This document shows positions 18,033 to 26,804 of a stretch of DNA of 64,000 bases, piece after piece (the first letter of the stretch is position 1; each line of letters opens with the position of its first letter). A model generated the notes under the pieces. The model made no database searches. It was not told the origin of the DNA and worked only from the letters and a program-made list of their open reading frames with translations. This DNA is from Paraburkholderia adhaesiva (GTDB lineage Bacteria; Pseudomonadota; Gammaproteobacteria; Burkholderiales; Burkholderiaceae): positions 1,898,501 to 1,962,500 of the forward strand of contig NZ_JAJEJQ010000001.1 of NCBI RefSeq assembly GCF_021390575.1. The letters run 5' to 3'. Made by a program: the position numbers and the translations under genes.

Positions 18033-19427
18033 TCACGCCGCTTCAAGGTGCCTCAACAGCGCATCAACGCTGCCCTTCGCGTCGCCGAACAGCATCCGCG
18101 TGTTGTCCTTGTAGAACAGCGGATTGTCGACACCCGCGTAACCCGTTGCCATGCTGCGCTTGGACACGACCACGGTGCGCGCCTTCCACACTTCGAGCAC
18201 TGGCATGCCCGCGATCGGGCTCGCTGCGTCCTCCTGCGCGCCCGGATTCACGATGTCGTTCGCGCCGATCACCAGCACGACATCGGTGCTCGTGAAATCC
18301 TCGTTGATCTCGTCCATCTCGAGCACGATGTCGTACGGAACCTTGGCTTCGGCCAGCAACACGTTCATGTGTCCCGGCAGACGGCCCGCCACCGGATGGA
18401 TCGCAAAGCGCACGCGCACACCGGCAGCCCGCAAACGTCGCGTGATCTCGCTGATCGTGCCCTGCGCCTGCGCGACCGCCATACCAAAACCCGGCACGAT
18501 GACCACTTCGCTAGCATCACGCAGCAGCGAACCCACTTCGTCCACGGACGTCGCCACAACCTCGCCCTGCGGCGCCGAACTTGCCGCCGACGCGGTTGCA
18601 CCGAAGCCGCCGAGAATCACCGAGACGAAGCTGCGGTTCATCGCCCGGCACATGATGTAGCTGAGAATTGCGCCGCTCGAACCAACAAGCGCCCCGGTCG
18701 TAACGAGCAAATCGTTGTCGAGCATGAAACCCGTCGCCGCAGCGGCCCAGCCGGAATAGCTGTTGAGCATCGACACCACCACGGGCATGTCGGCCCCGCC
18801 GATCGCCATGACGAGATGCACGCCAAGCGCCGCCGCAAGCACGCACATGATGAGCAGGGCGTAAAGGCCATCGGTACCTGCGGGCACGCTCAAGAAGCGA
18901 TAGCCCAGCGCAACGCAAGCGGCGAGCACGACGAGGTTCAGCCAATGGCGTGCGGGCAGAACGAGCGGCTTGCCGCTCACCGTCCCCTGCAATTTCAGGA
19001 ACGCGACAATCGACCCGCTGAAGGTCACCGTGCCGATGAACGCACCGATATAGATTTCGGTGTTGTGTATCGTGCGCTCGACGCCGCTCAATGCCGTGTC
19101 AGCAGAGAGATAGTTTGCAATGGCAATCAATGTCGCGGCCAGACCGACGAAGCTGTGGAGCACCGCGACCAGCTGCGGCATCTGCGTCATCTCCACGCGC
19201 TTCGCAAGCACGGCGCCGAACCCGCCACCGACTACCGCTGCGATGAGCGCGATCTGCAACCCCGCTCCGCCCGTGACGAGCAGCGTGGCGAGCACCGCGA
19301 TCAGCATGCCTGTCATGCCATAGAGATTGCCGCGACGCGCGCTCGTGGGATGCCCGAGGCCCCGCAGGCTCAGGATGAAGAGCGTCGCTGCACCGAGCCA
19401 CGCCATATTTCCGATTCCGTTCAGCAT
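18033..19427 (-). CDS. pntB: NAD(P) transhydrogenase subunit beta
   Basis: The 464-residue inner-membrane subunit combines about nine transmembrane helices (domain II, residues 1-270) with the C-terminal NADP(H)-binding domain [19 protein letters not shown] is the nucleotide loop, and [12 protein letters not shown] with [13 protein letters not shown] closes the NADP site. With PntA it uses the proton gradient to reduce NADP with NADH. It begins nine bases after the pntA stop, so the two are co-translated. The next feature downstream is the bidirectional terminator. Confidence 0.96.
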   Translation of the reverse strand: MLNGIGNMAWLGAATLFILSLRGLGHPTSARRGNLYGMTGMLIAVLATLLVTGGAGLQIALIAAVVGGGFGAVLAKRVEMTQMPQLVAVLHSFVGLAATLIAIANYLSADTALSGVERTIHNTEIYIGAFIGTVTFSGSIVAFLKLQGTVSGKPLVLPARHWLNLVVLAACVALGYRFLSVPAGTDGLYALLIMCVLAAALGVHLVMAIGGADMPVVVSMLNSYSGWAAAATGFMLDNDLLVTTGALVGSSGAILSYIMCRAMNRSFVSVILGGFGATASAASSAPQGEVVATSVDEVGSLLRDASEVVIVPGFGMAVAQAQGTISEITRRLRAAGVRVRFAIHPVAGRLPGHMNVLLAEAKVPYDIVLEMDEINEDFTSTDVVLVIGANDIVNPGAQEDAASPIAGMPVLEVWKARTVVVSKRSMATGYAGVDNPLFYKDNTRMLFGDAKGSVDALLRHLEAA

Positions 19428-19436
19428 GACGTCTCC

Positions 19437-20996
19437 TCAGGTTCGCTGGAACATTTTCAACATGCGCTGGGTCACGAGAAATCCGCCCGCGATGTTGATC
19501 GTTGCCACTACGAGCGCAATGCCCGAGAGCACGCTCACGATCGTGCCGGTGCCACCTGGATGCAGCAGCGCACCGATCACGATGATTCCGCTGATTGCGT
19601 TCGTCACGCTCATGAGCGGCGTATGCAATGCAGGCGTCACGTTCCAGACCACCTGATAGCCGACGAAAACCGCCAGCACGAACACCGTGAAGTGCGCGAC
19701 GAACGCCCCCGGCGCGACAGCGCCGAGCGCAAGCAGCAGCAACGCGGCGACCATCAACGCGACAAGCGACCAGACGCCATGCCGGCGTGCGGCAGAGGCA
19801 TCGGCTGCATCCGGCGTCGCGCTCGCCACGCCTTTCGCTATCGGCGACGCGGGTGCCGGCGCGGGTGAAGGCGCCACGACAGGCGACGGCCAACACACAG
19901 TGCCGCGCTGCATGACTGTCGTACCGCGCTGCACGACGTCGTCCATGTCGAGTTGCAGTTCGCCGGTCTTCCCGGGCGTGATGTCGGTGAGCAGATGGCG
20001 CACATTGGTCGCGTAAAGCTGGCTCGACTGGTTTGCCATGCGGCTCGGAAGATCCGTATAGCCGATCACCGTCACTCCGTTCACGCTCACCACTTCGCCC
20101 GGTTGCGTCAGCTCGCAGTTACCGCCCTGCTCCGCCGCCATGTCGACGATCACGCTTCCCGCCCGCATACACGCCACGGTCTGCGCATTGATGAGCAGCG
20201 GCGCGGTCTTGCCCGGAATGAGCGCGGTCGTGATGATGATGTCGACCTCGCGAGCCTGCGCTTCGAAGAGCGCCATTTCCGCTTCGATAAACTTCGCGCT
20301 CATCTGCTTCGCGTAACCGCCCGTGCCCCCGCCTTCCTCGTCGATGTCGATGCCGAGGAACTCCGCGCCCATGCTCTCGACTTGCTGCGCCACTTCGGGC
20401 CGCGTATCGAACGCACGCACGATCGCGCCAAGGCCGCGCGCGGCGCCAATCGCCGCCAGTCCGGCGACACCAGCACCGATTACCAGTACTTTTGCAGGCG
20501 GCATCTTTCCCGCCGCCGTAATCTGTCCGGTGAAGACACGCCCGAAATGCTGCGCCGCCTCGATCACGGCGCGATAACCGGCCATGTTCGCCATCGAGCT
20601 CAATGCGTCGAGCTTCTGCGCGCGAGAGATGCGCGGCACGCAGTCCATCGCGAGCACGTTCGCACTGCGCGTGGCGAGTACGTCGAGCAACGCGGCGTTT
20701 TGCGCGGGCCAGACGAAACTAATGAGGGTCGCGCCGGGCTTGAGCTGGCCCGCTTCGTCAACCGATGGCGGTCGCACCTTGGTCACGACGTCGGCGCTCG
20801 CCCAGAGCGTGGCCGCATCGGCGACGATCTGCGCGCCCGCGTGCGTGTACGCCTCGTCGCTAAACGATGCCAGCGCTCCCGCGCCAGCCTCGACGTTGAC
20901 GGCATAGCCGAGTTTGATTAGCTCTGCGATGCTTTGAGGCGTCGCGGCGACGCGACGCTCACCCGGATGTGTTTCGCGCGGAACTGCAATGGTCAT
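19437..20996 (-). CDS. pntA: NAD(P) transhydrogenase subunit alpha
   Basis: The 519-residue subunit has the NAD(H)-binding domain I (about 1-370; [17 protein letters not shown] is the dinucleotide fold, [15 protein letters not shown] follows), a Pro/Ala-rich linker near 375-405 and about four transmembrane helices, the single-polypeptide E. coli-type alpha subunit. ATG 20996 gives MTIAVPRE, the family start, and shares TGATG with the stop of an upstream 34-codon frame; ATG 21002 is an alternative with a better-placed AGG. It runs into pntB. Confidence 0.95.
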   Translation of the reverse strand: MTIAVPRETHPGERRVAATPQSIAELIKLGYAVNVEAGAGALASFSDEAYTHAGAQIVADAATLWASADVVTKVRPPSVDEAGQLKPGATLISFVWPAQNAALLDVLATRSANVLAMDCVPRISRAQKLDALSSMANMAGYRAVIEAAQHFGRVFTGQITAAGKMPPAKVLVIGAGVAGLAAIGAARGLGAIVRAFDTRPEVAQQVESMGAEFLGIDIDEEGGGTGGYAKQMSAKFIEAEMALFEAQAREVDIIITTALIPGKTAPLLINAQTVACMRAGSVIVDMAAEQGGNCELTQPGEVVSVNGVTVIGYTDLPSRMANQSSQLYATNVRHLLTDITPGKTGELQLDMDDVVQRGTTVMQRGTVCWPSPVVAPSPAPAPASPIAKGVASATPDAADASAARRHGVWSLVALMVAALLLLALGAVAPGAFVAHFTVFVLAVFVGYQVVWNVTPALHTPLMSVTNAISGIIVIGALLHPGGTGTIVSVLSGIALVVATINIAGGFLVTQRMLKMFQRT

Positions 20997-21100
20997 CACC
21001 ATGGCGCACCTGTCCACGGTTCAATTGCGATGACGAGGGCACGACAGATCGGCGGCGCGCCGAGGTCCCTGGCGCACCGAATGCGTTGCCATGACTTCAT
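20996..21100 (-). CDS. Possible 34-residue leader peptide coupled to pntA
   Basis: A short frame begins at ATG 21100 behind an excellent ribosome-binding site (AGGAG seven bases upstream) and encodes [14 protein letters not shown] and 20 more residues, ending APW. Its TGA overlaps the pntA ATG as TGATG, the arrangement used for translational coupling. pntA itself lacks a well-placed ribosome-binding site for that ATG, so ribosomes finishing this frame may start pntA. The peptide has no recognised family. Its only support is the ribosome-binding site and the overlap. Confidence 0.4.
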   Translation of the reverse strand: MKSWQRIRCARDLGAPPICRALVIAIEPWTGAPW

Positions 21101-21179
21101 GAAACGTCTCCTGCTCGATGTTGGAATTCTGTGTGTGCCGCGGGTTGTCGACGCGTGTCGCGTCGTTCCCCGGTCCGGC

Positions 21180-21425
21180 TCAAGGCTGCGGGTTCCCCGA
21201 TCTGAGGAATTCAAGCGCCGCCTCGCGTGCGCCCGCAATGGCGGCCGCTTCGCTCGCGAATACGGTCCCGTCGATCATCCAGTGCATGGGGAATGCGGCT
21301 TGTGGTTCTTCCCGTGGCTCGTCGCCGCCTGCATGAATGGCAGCGAAGGCAGCCCAGCCGCCGTTATGAATTAGCTGGCGCGCCGAGAGTTCGACCACGT
21401 AGTGACCGAGTCTTTCGGTCTGCAT
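21180..21425 (-). CDS. Conserved hypothetical protein, 81 residues
   Basis: I do not recognise a domain. The frame has a near-perfect ribosome-binding site (AAAGGAG, seven bases before ATG 21425) and starts 19 bases after the PAS gene, so it is probably real and co-transcribed. The sequence is mixed charge with no membrane segment: MQTERLGHYVVELS at the start, a Trp/Gly segment NGGWAAFAAIHAGGDEP, and MHWMIDGTVFASEAAAIAGA near the end. It lies between a PAS protein and pntAB. Confidence 0.65.
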   Translation of the reverse strand: MQTERLGHYVVELSARQLIHNGGWAAFAAIHAGGDEPREEPQAAFPMHWMIDGTVFASEAAAIAGAREAALEFLRSGNPQP

Positions 21426-21444
21426 CGAAGGCTCCTTTGCGCGT

Positions 21445-21879
21445 TCAAACTTGTTGTGCCTGCGCTTCCAGTTCGGCAATGCGCTTTTTCAAAGCGCGCT
21501 CTTCCTGGAAACGCGCCGTCTCGTCGCGGATCACAGCGACGATCCCCGTCAATTCGCCCTGTGGCGAGCGCAGGAGCGCGACGGTGAATGCGATCGAGAG
21601 TGCGCGGCCTTCCTTGTCGACGGCCGGTACGCGCAGCACGTCATTGCCGTAGCGCGTCTGCGCAGTCATCATCGTTTTCTGATAGCCGTCCCAGTGACGG
21701 CCACGCAGACGCTCCGGGATGATGAGATCGAGCGTCTTGCCCATTGCTTCGGATTCCGTATAGCCAAACATGCGGGTCGCCGCAGGATTCCAGCACGTGA
21801 TATCGCCGGCGGCGTCCGAGATGATGACAGCGTCGCCGATGGCGTTGACGAGTTGCGCGTAGTCGATGGCGGATTGCAT
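21445..21879 (-). CDS. Single-domain PAS sensor protein
   Basis: Nearly the whole 143-residue product is one PAS domain: AIGDAVIISDAAGDITCWNP, ATRMFGYTESEAMGK, then LRSPQGELTGIVAVIRDET, followed by a short coiled-coil (QEERALKKRIAELEAQ) at the C-terminus. There is no kinase, GGDEF or DNA-binding module, so it may act as a partner of another protein. ATG 21879 gives a normal PAS N-terminal cap; a 20-residue longer form is possible. It heads a run PAS - 81-residue protein - pntA - pntB downstream of frc. Confidence 0.82.
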   Translation of the reverse strand: MQSAIDYAQLVNAIGDAVIISDAAGDITCWNPAATRMFGYTESEAMGKTLDLIIPERLRGRHWDGYQKTMMTAQTRYGNDVLRVPAVDKEGRALSIAFTVALLRSPQGELTGIVAVIRDETARFQEERALKKRIAELEAQAQQV

Positions 21880-21987
21880 GGCGATAGGTTGACGGATTGG
21901 CGGCGAAGCACCGTGAATATGCAGGTGCGCTGCTCGCATCGAGCTTGCAGCACACCATCGTCTCTGCCTGATTACTGTGTACGCGCA

Positions 21988-22011
21988 CCGGCACAGCGCG
22001 AGCCGTGCCGG
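21988..22011 (-). terminator. Hairpin after frc
   Basis: Arms CCGGCAC and GTGCCGG, extended by two inner pairs after an A-C mismatch, close a loop read GCGA on the plus strand. It starts ten bases past the frc stop. No T-run follows, so it may stabilise the frc 3-prime end rather than terminate. Confidence 0.35.
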
Positions 22012-22020
22012 CTGACGACA

Positions 22021-23289
22021 TTAAACCGCGCGCCCTTCGTGCAGCGCCGCGATCTGCTGCGGCGTGTAGCCAAGACCAGCGAGCACTTCGTCGGTGTGCT
22101 CGCCAAGCAGCGGCGAAGCAGTCACTTCCGGCTTCAGGTCCGAGAACTTGATCGGGCTGCCGATCGTGAAGTAGCTGCCGCGCACCTTGTGCGGAACTTC
22201 GACGATCGAACCGCTCTTGCGCAACGATTCGTCGTGCAGCAGTTCCTTCATCGACAGCACCGGCGCGCACGGGATGTCGTACTTACGGAAGACGTTGACC
22301 GCTTCAAACTTGGTCTTGTCCTTGATGAAGTCCTCAATCGTGGCGAAGATCTCGTCGATGTGCGGCTGGCGCGCGCGCGGCGTGGTGTAATTCGGATCGG
22401 TCTTCCACTCCGGCTTTCCGAGCGCGTCGCAGATCGGTTCCCACGCATGGCCCTGGACCGTGAAGTAAATGTACGCATTCGGGTCGGTCTCCCAGCCCTT
22501 GCACTTCAGGATCCAGCCCGGCTGGCCGCCGCCACCGGCGTTGCCACCGCGAGGCACCGCACCGTCCTTGAAATAATCCATCTGGTGCGGGTACTGCGGA
22601 TACTCTTCGAGGTAACCGACGCGATCGAGGCGCTGCTGGTCACGCATCTTGACGCGGCACAGGTTGAGCACGGCGTCCTGCATCGACACGGCAACCTTCT
22701 GCCCCTTGCCGGTCTTGAGGCGGCCGAGATAGGCCGTCAGGATACCGATCGCGAGGTGCATGCCGGTATTGGTGTCGCCAAGCGCCGCGGCCGAGATCGT
22801 CGGCGGAGAATTTTCGCCTTGCCACCAGCCGGTGGTCGAAGCGGCGCCGCCGGCACACTGCGCGACGTTTTCGTAGACCTTGAGGTCTTCGTAGTGGTGG
22901 CCTTCGGAGAAGCCCTTGACCGAGGCGAGGATCATGCCCGGGTTGAGTTCCTGGATGCGCTCCCACGTGAAGCCCATGCGGTCGAGCGCGCCCGGGCCGA
23001 AGTTTTCCACCATCACGTCCGATTCGCGAATCAGCTTTTCAAGCACTTCCTTGCCTTCGGGCTTCTTCGTGTCGAGCGTGAGCGACCGCTTGTTGCTGTT
23101 GAGCATCGTGAAGTACAGCGCATCGGCGTCGGGCATGTCGCGCAACTGGCTGCGCGTGACATCGCCCGCACCCGGACGCTCCACCTTGATCACGTCTGCG
23201 CCGAACCATGCGAGCATCTGCGTGCATGCAGGACCTGCCTGCACGTGCGTGAAGTCGATGATCTTGATGCCCTCGAGGGGTTTGTTCAT
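22021..23289 (-). CDS. frc: Formyl-CoA:oxalate CoA-transferase
   Basis: The 422-residue class III CoA-transferase moves CoA from formyl-CoA to oxalate, giving oxalyl-CoA for the decarboxylase. Gly-rich loops and the active-site Asp are present: [14 protein letters not shown] places Asp172 where Asp169 of the Oxalobacter enzyme lies, and [12 protein letters not shown] is the mobile glycine loop typical of true Frc rather than a generic CaiB relative. AGGAGAT lies before ATG 23289. It starts 31 bases after oxc, with which it forms a cyclic oxalate-to-formate pathway in the cytosol. Confidence 0.95.
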   Translation of the reverse strand: MNKPLEGIKIIDFTHVQAGPACTQMLAWFGADVIKVERPGAGDVTRSQLRDMPDADALYFTMLNSNKRSLTLDTKKPEGKEVLEKLIRESDVMVENFGPGALDRMGFTWERIQELNPGMILASVKGFSEGHHYEDLKVYENVAQCAGGAASTTGWWQGENSPPTISAAALGDTNTGMHLAIGILTAYLGRLKTGKGQKVAVSMQDAVLNLCRVKMRDQQRLDRVGYLEEYPQYPHQMDYFKDGAVPRGGNAGGGGQPGWILKCKGWETDPNAYIYFTVQGHAWEPICDALGKPEWKTDPNYTTPRARQPHIDEIFATIEDFIKDKTKFEAVNVFRKYDIPCAPVLSMKELLHDESLRKSGSIVEVPHKVRGSYFTIGSPIKFSDLKPEVTASPLLGEHTDEVLAGLGYTPQQIAALHEGRAV

Positions 23290-23320
23290 TGCCTATCTCC
23301 TGTTTCCTGATCGGTTGGAT

Positions 23321-25069
23321 TTATTTCTTCATTGCCGCGCTTTGCGGATTCAGATTCGTGAGACGGCCACTCTCCGTGCCAGCCGATTCGTCGATAACAG
23401 CGTTGATCACCGTGGGCTTGCCCGATGCGATCGCTTCAAGCAGCGCAGCCGTGAGTTCCTCGGGGGTGGTTGCGTTGCGGCCGACGCCGCCAAACGCCTC
23501 CATCATCTTGTCGTAGCGCGCGTTCTTGACGAACACGGTGGGCGCCACGTCAGTGCCGCCGCCCTGGTTGACGTCGGTGCCGCGATAAACGCCGTTGTTG
23601 TTGAACACGATCGTGCAAACGGGCAGGTTGTAACGGCAGATGGTTTCGAGTTCCATGCCGCTGAATCCGAACGCGCTATCGCCTTCGATAGCGACGACCT
23701 GGGTCCCGCTCGTCACTGCAGCACCAACCGCGAAGCCCATGCCGATGCCCATGATTCCCCACGTACCCGAATCGAAGCGCTTGCGCGGCTGGTACATGTC
23801 GATGATGCTGCGGGCGTAGTCCAGCGTATTCGCGCCTTCGTTCACGACATTGATATCCGGGCGCGTTTTCAGGACATCGCGAATCGCGCGCAAGGCGCTG
23901 TGGAAGTTCATCGGCGACGGATTCTTCTCCAGCGTCGCCGCCATCTTCGCGAGGTTCTTGTTCTTGCGATCAGCGATGGCGTCGATCCACTCGGCGGCAG
24001 GCTGCGGGAAGTTGTCGCCGACGCCTTCGAGCAGCGCCTCGACACACGAGCCGATATCGCCGATCACCGGTGCTTCGATTGCAACGTTGCTGTCGATCTC
24101 GGTCGGCGCGATGTCGATCTGGACGAACTGCTTCGGTCCGCGTTCCGCGCCCCACGTCTTGCCTTTGCCGTGCGAGAGCAGCCAGTTCAACCGCGCGCCG
24201 ACCAGCATGACGACGTCCGCCTCGGCGAGCACGAACGAACGCGCAGCCGACGCCGACTGCTCATGCGTGTCGGGCAACAGGCCCTTGGCCATGGACATCG
24301 GCAGATAGGGAATGCCGGTCTTCTCGACGAGTGCGCGGATCTGCGCGTCGGCCTGCGCATAGGCTGCACCCTTGCCGAGCAGGATCAGCGGACGTTTCGC
24401 GCCCTTGAGCACGTCGAGCGCGCGCTTGACCGAATCGGGCGCCGGGATCTGGCGCGGCGCCGCGTCGACCACCTTGATGAGCGACTGCTTGGCCTTCACG
24501 GCGTCGATCGTCTGCGCGAGCAGCTTTGCCGGCAGATCCAGATAGACGCCGCCAGGACGGCCGGACACGGCAGCGCGAATGGCGCGCGCCACGCCGACGC
24601 CGATGTCCTCGGCGTGCAGCACGCGATACGCGGCCTTCGCATAGGGCTTCGCCGCGTTGAGCTGATCCATCTCTTCGTAATCGCCCTGCTGCAGGTCGAC
24701 GATCTCACGCTCGCTCGACCCGCTGATGAGGATCATCGGGAAGCAATTCGTCGTGGCGTTCGCGAGCGCGGTGAGGCCGTTCAGGAATCCGGGCGCCGAA
24801 ACCGTGAGACAGACGCCGGGCTTCTTCGTCATGTAGCCCGCGACGGCTGCCGCGTTACCCGCGTTCTGCTCATGGCGGAAGCCGATGAAGCGCATGCCTT
24901 CGGCTTGCGCGAGCCGGGCGAGGTCGGTAATGGGAATGCCGACCAGTCCGAAAATCGTGTCGATATCGTTCAGTTTCAGCGCGTCGATGACGAGATGAAA
25001 GCCGTCGGTCGTTTGCTGTGCTTCCGGCGCAGGGCTGTTCTGCGCTTCGTTGATGCCTGCTTCTGCCAT
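23321..25069 (-). CDS. oxc: Oxalyl-CoA decarboxylase (thiamine diphosphate)
   Basis: The 582-residue ThDP enzyme turns oxalyl-CoA into formyl-CoA and CO2. GFRHEQNA includes the cofactor-activating Glu67, [18 protein letters not shown] begins the GDG-type ThDP/Mg motif, and [11 protein letters not shown] completes it. ATG 25069 has GAGGAG seven bases upstream; the longer frame would run through the promoter. frc follows closely. A promoter with overlapping operator-like repeats lies about 40 bases upstream, and a GntR regulator gene is next to it. Confidence 0.95.
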   Translation of the reverse strand: MAEAGINEAQNSPAPEAQQTTDGFHLVIDALKLNDIDTIFGLVGIPITDLARLAQAEGMRFIGFRHEQNAGNAAAVAGYMTKKPGVCLTVSAPGFLNGLTALANATTNCFPMILISGSSEREIVDLQQGDYEEMDQLNAAKPYAKAAYRVLHAEDIGVGVARAIRAAVSGRPGGVYLDLPAKLLAQTIDAVKAKQSLIKVVDAAPRQIPAPDSVKRALDVLKGAKRPLILLGKGAAYAQADAQIRALVEKTGIPYLPMSMAKGLLPDTHEQSASAARSFVLAEADVVMLVGARLNWLLSHGKGKTWGAERGPKQFVQIDIAPTEIDSNVAIEAPVIGDIGSCVEALLEGVGDNFPQPAAEWIDAIADRKNKNLAKMAATLEKNPSPMNFHSALRAIRDVLKTRPDINVVNEGANTLDYARSIIDMYQPRKRFDSGTWGIMGIGMGFAVGAAVTSGTQVVAIEGDSAFGFSGMELETICRYNLPVCTIVFNNNGVYRGTDVNQGGGTDVAPTVFVKNARYDKMMEAFGGVGRNATTPEELTAALLEAIASGKPTVINAVIDESAGTESGRLTNLNPQSAAMKK

Positions 25070-25108
25070 GACGTCTCCTCTTTGGCGGGGCGTTGTGCTG
25101 CTCGTGAT

Positions 25109-25138
25109 ATACAATATTCCACACACAATATTAGTCAA
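25109..25138 (-). promoter_or_regulatory. oxc promoter with overlapping operator-like repeats
   Basis: On the minus strand TTGACT (25138-25133), a 16-bp spacer and TATTGT (25116-25111) form a promoter starting near 25104. Two direct copies of AATATTGT, 14 bp apart, fill the spacer and the -10, and ATATTGTAT (25117-25109) recurs upstream of the neighbouring gntR. This placement fits repression by the GntR protein. Confidence 0.6.
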
Positions 25139-25315
25139 GACGTTTTTTCCCCGATCCTGCATGTGCGGCACCGCAACAAAGATCGCGACTCCGATGCGGC
25201 GGCACACGGGTACGTCCCGGCTGATTCCAGCTTCACCAACTCATTACGCAGTCCGAATCGATATGCGGCCTGCTCCGCTCCGCGATTCAGACAAAAGACT
25301 TATGGATGGACGCGT

Positions 25316-26035
25316 CTAGTCGAGAAAATCACAATTCGCCTCGACGAACAGGGCGAGGTCAATCGAGTGCTGCCGCACCAATTGCTCGACGCGCTCGGTG
25401 TCGCGTTGCTCTAGCGCCTCGATGATCCGCATGTGATCCACGATCGAACGCGACGCGCGATCGCTCTGCGCGATCGTCATGCGCCGGATTGCGCGAACGT
25501 GCATGAATATGTTCTTGATGGTGTCGACAATAATCGGCGACTTCGACAGTTCCACCAGTGACTGATGGAACATGATGTTCGCCTCCGAGTATTCCTCTAT
25601 ATGGTCGGAAGGCGTCGTATCGTTGAAGTCGGAGAACATGTGCCGCAGGCGCGCAATGTCGTCGTTGGACGCGCGCTGCGTTGCGAGCCTCGCGGCCATA
25701 CTTTCGAGCGCCGCCCACATATAGATCATCTCGACGACTTCCTGACGCGTCTTGCGCAGGATATAGACGCCACGCCGCGGCACCGTGCGCAGAAAGCCTT
25801 CCTGCTCGAGCAGCGTCATGGCTTCACGCACGGGGGTGCGACTTACGCCGAGTTTTTCCGTCAACTCTTTTTCATCGAGACGGATTTCGTCACGCGAACG
25901 GTAGATATCGGTCTCGGCGATAGCCTGCTTCAGCCTCGCATAAGCCTGATCGCGCAGCGACGCCGCAGCGTTGATCGGTTCGAGCGTCAAGGTAAGCGGG
26001 GCGGCCCCGGTAACCACTTGCTTATCGGCGGACAT
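25316..26035 (-). CDS. GntR-family regulator, FCD subfamily, probable oxalate-gene regulator
   Basis: The 239-residue protein has an N-terminal winged helix (about 20-85; KELTEKLGVSRTPVREAMTL is the recognition segment) and an FCD domain (RLRHMFSDFND, then FHQSLVELSKSPIIVD and HMRIIEALEQRD with the metal-site His/Asp positions). It lies 246 bases upstream of oxc on the same strand and shares an AT-rich motif with the oxc and MFS promoters, so regulation of oxalate use is inferred. ATG 26035, preceded by GGAGA, is preferred because ATG 26113 lies beyond the operator-like motif. Confidence 0.88.
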   Translation of the reverse strand: MSADKQVVTGAAPLTLTLEPINAAASLRDQAYARLKQAIAETDIYRSRDEIRLDEKELTEKLGVSRTPVREAMTLLEQEGFLRTVPRRGVYILRKTRQEVVEMIYMWAALESMAARLATQRASNDDIARLRHMFSDFNDTTPSDHIEEYSEANIMFHQSLVELSKSPIIVDTIKNIFMHVRAIRRMTIAQSDRASRSIVDHMRIIEALEQRDTERVEQLVRQHSIDLALFVEANCDFLD

Positions 26036-26090
26036 CGGTCGTTTGTCTCCAACGTTCTGATTTGCCGGCTCTACTGGGTAAATTTCATAT

Positions 26091-26104
26091 TTCCAATACA
26101 ATAT
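26091..26104 (-). promoter_or_regulatory. Operator-like motif upstream of gntR
   Basis: The minus strand reads ATATTGTATTGGAA. ATATTGTAT also overlaps the oxc -10, and TTGTATTGGAA is repeated exactly at 29212-29222 before the MFS gene. It lies in the divergent region between gntR and the 125-residue gene and could serve both. Confidence 0.5.
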
Positions 26105-26185
26105 ATCAGACACAAAGATGCAGCTACGCGGGGTTTACGCGCATCTCACCAGAGACGCTAGCTGCCTTTCCGCATCAATAAGTCA

Positions 26186-26201
26186 TGATTTATACAAATC
26201 A
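26186..26201. promoter_or_regulatory. Perfect inverted repeat upstream of the 125-residue gene
   Basis: TGATTT-ATAC-AAATCA is a 6-bp palindrome with a 4-bp spacer in an AT-rich patch 77 bases before the start codon at 26278. Its form suits a dimeric regulator, but it does not match the motif shared with oxc. Confidence 0.35.
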
Positions 26202-26277
26202 CAAAAAACTTTAACTATCGTTTATCTATCGGCGGCCCTACGCTTCGTTCACGTCATTCGACATTGAGGAGACTGCC

Positions 26278-26655
26278 ATGAGCCAGGCACACGCCACCGA
26301 TCGAGACCCGCACCTTCACGCGCATCTCAGCGCGTTCAACTCGGCCTTCGCGGAATTGGGCCTGCGGTTTCGCTGGGACGCACAGACGCTCTACTCGCTC
26401 GCGTCGATTGACGGTGAGCGCGCTCGCATCGCTGCCTATATTGAGGCGCATCATCCGCACCTGCTGAACGCCTACAGCATCGACTTCCTGTCCGAAGCGA
26501 TTCTTGCGCTCAAGAACGCGCAGGTGCCCGGAGAATGGTTCGGGGGGCACGTCGTGCAACAGGAACAGCCGAAGGAGCGCTCCTCCCTGCCCTCCGGCTG
26601 GGCACCGGACTGGCGCGATCCGGGTCTCGGGCTGCCGGCACTGGCCGGCGCCTGA
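26278..26655 (+). CDS. Conserved hypothetical protein, 125 residues, divergent from gntR
   Basis: No family is recognised. The frame has a strong ribosome-binding site (GAGGAG seven bases before ATG 26278). The product is soluble and begins with a His-rich stretch (HATDRDPHLHAHLSAF), then an apparently helical body (LGLRFRWDAQTLYSLASIDGE, read in parts) with YSIDFLSEAILALKN, and a Pro/Trp-rich tail (SGWAPDWRDPGLGLP). It is transcribed divergently from the GntR gene in the oxalate locus, so a role in oxalate or formate metabolism is a guess from position only. Confidence 0.7.
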   Translation: MSQAHATDRDPHLHAHLSAFNSAFAELGLRFRWDAQTLYSLASIDGERARIAAYIEAHHPHLLNAYSIDFLSEAILALKNAQVPGEWFGGHVVQQEQPKERSSLPSGWAPDWRDPGLGLPALAGA

Positions 26656-26804
26656 TGCGTAGGCGGGCTCCGAAGCGAAGCCTGCCGATACTGCATCCGA
26701 CTACCTGGTATCTCGCCGCGGCCGCAGCGTAACCGCGGCTTCGGTCGGCAATTCATCGCGCACCAGCTGCGGTGAACCACCTGATCGTGAGCGCTCGCCG
26801 CGAA

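Noticed and set aside
21977..21984. GTGTACGC upstream of the PAS gene, matching one arm of the inverted repeat before the MFS gene
   Set aside because: An 8-mer is expected by chance a couple of times in this much sequence, and only a single arm is present.
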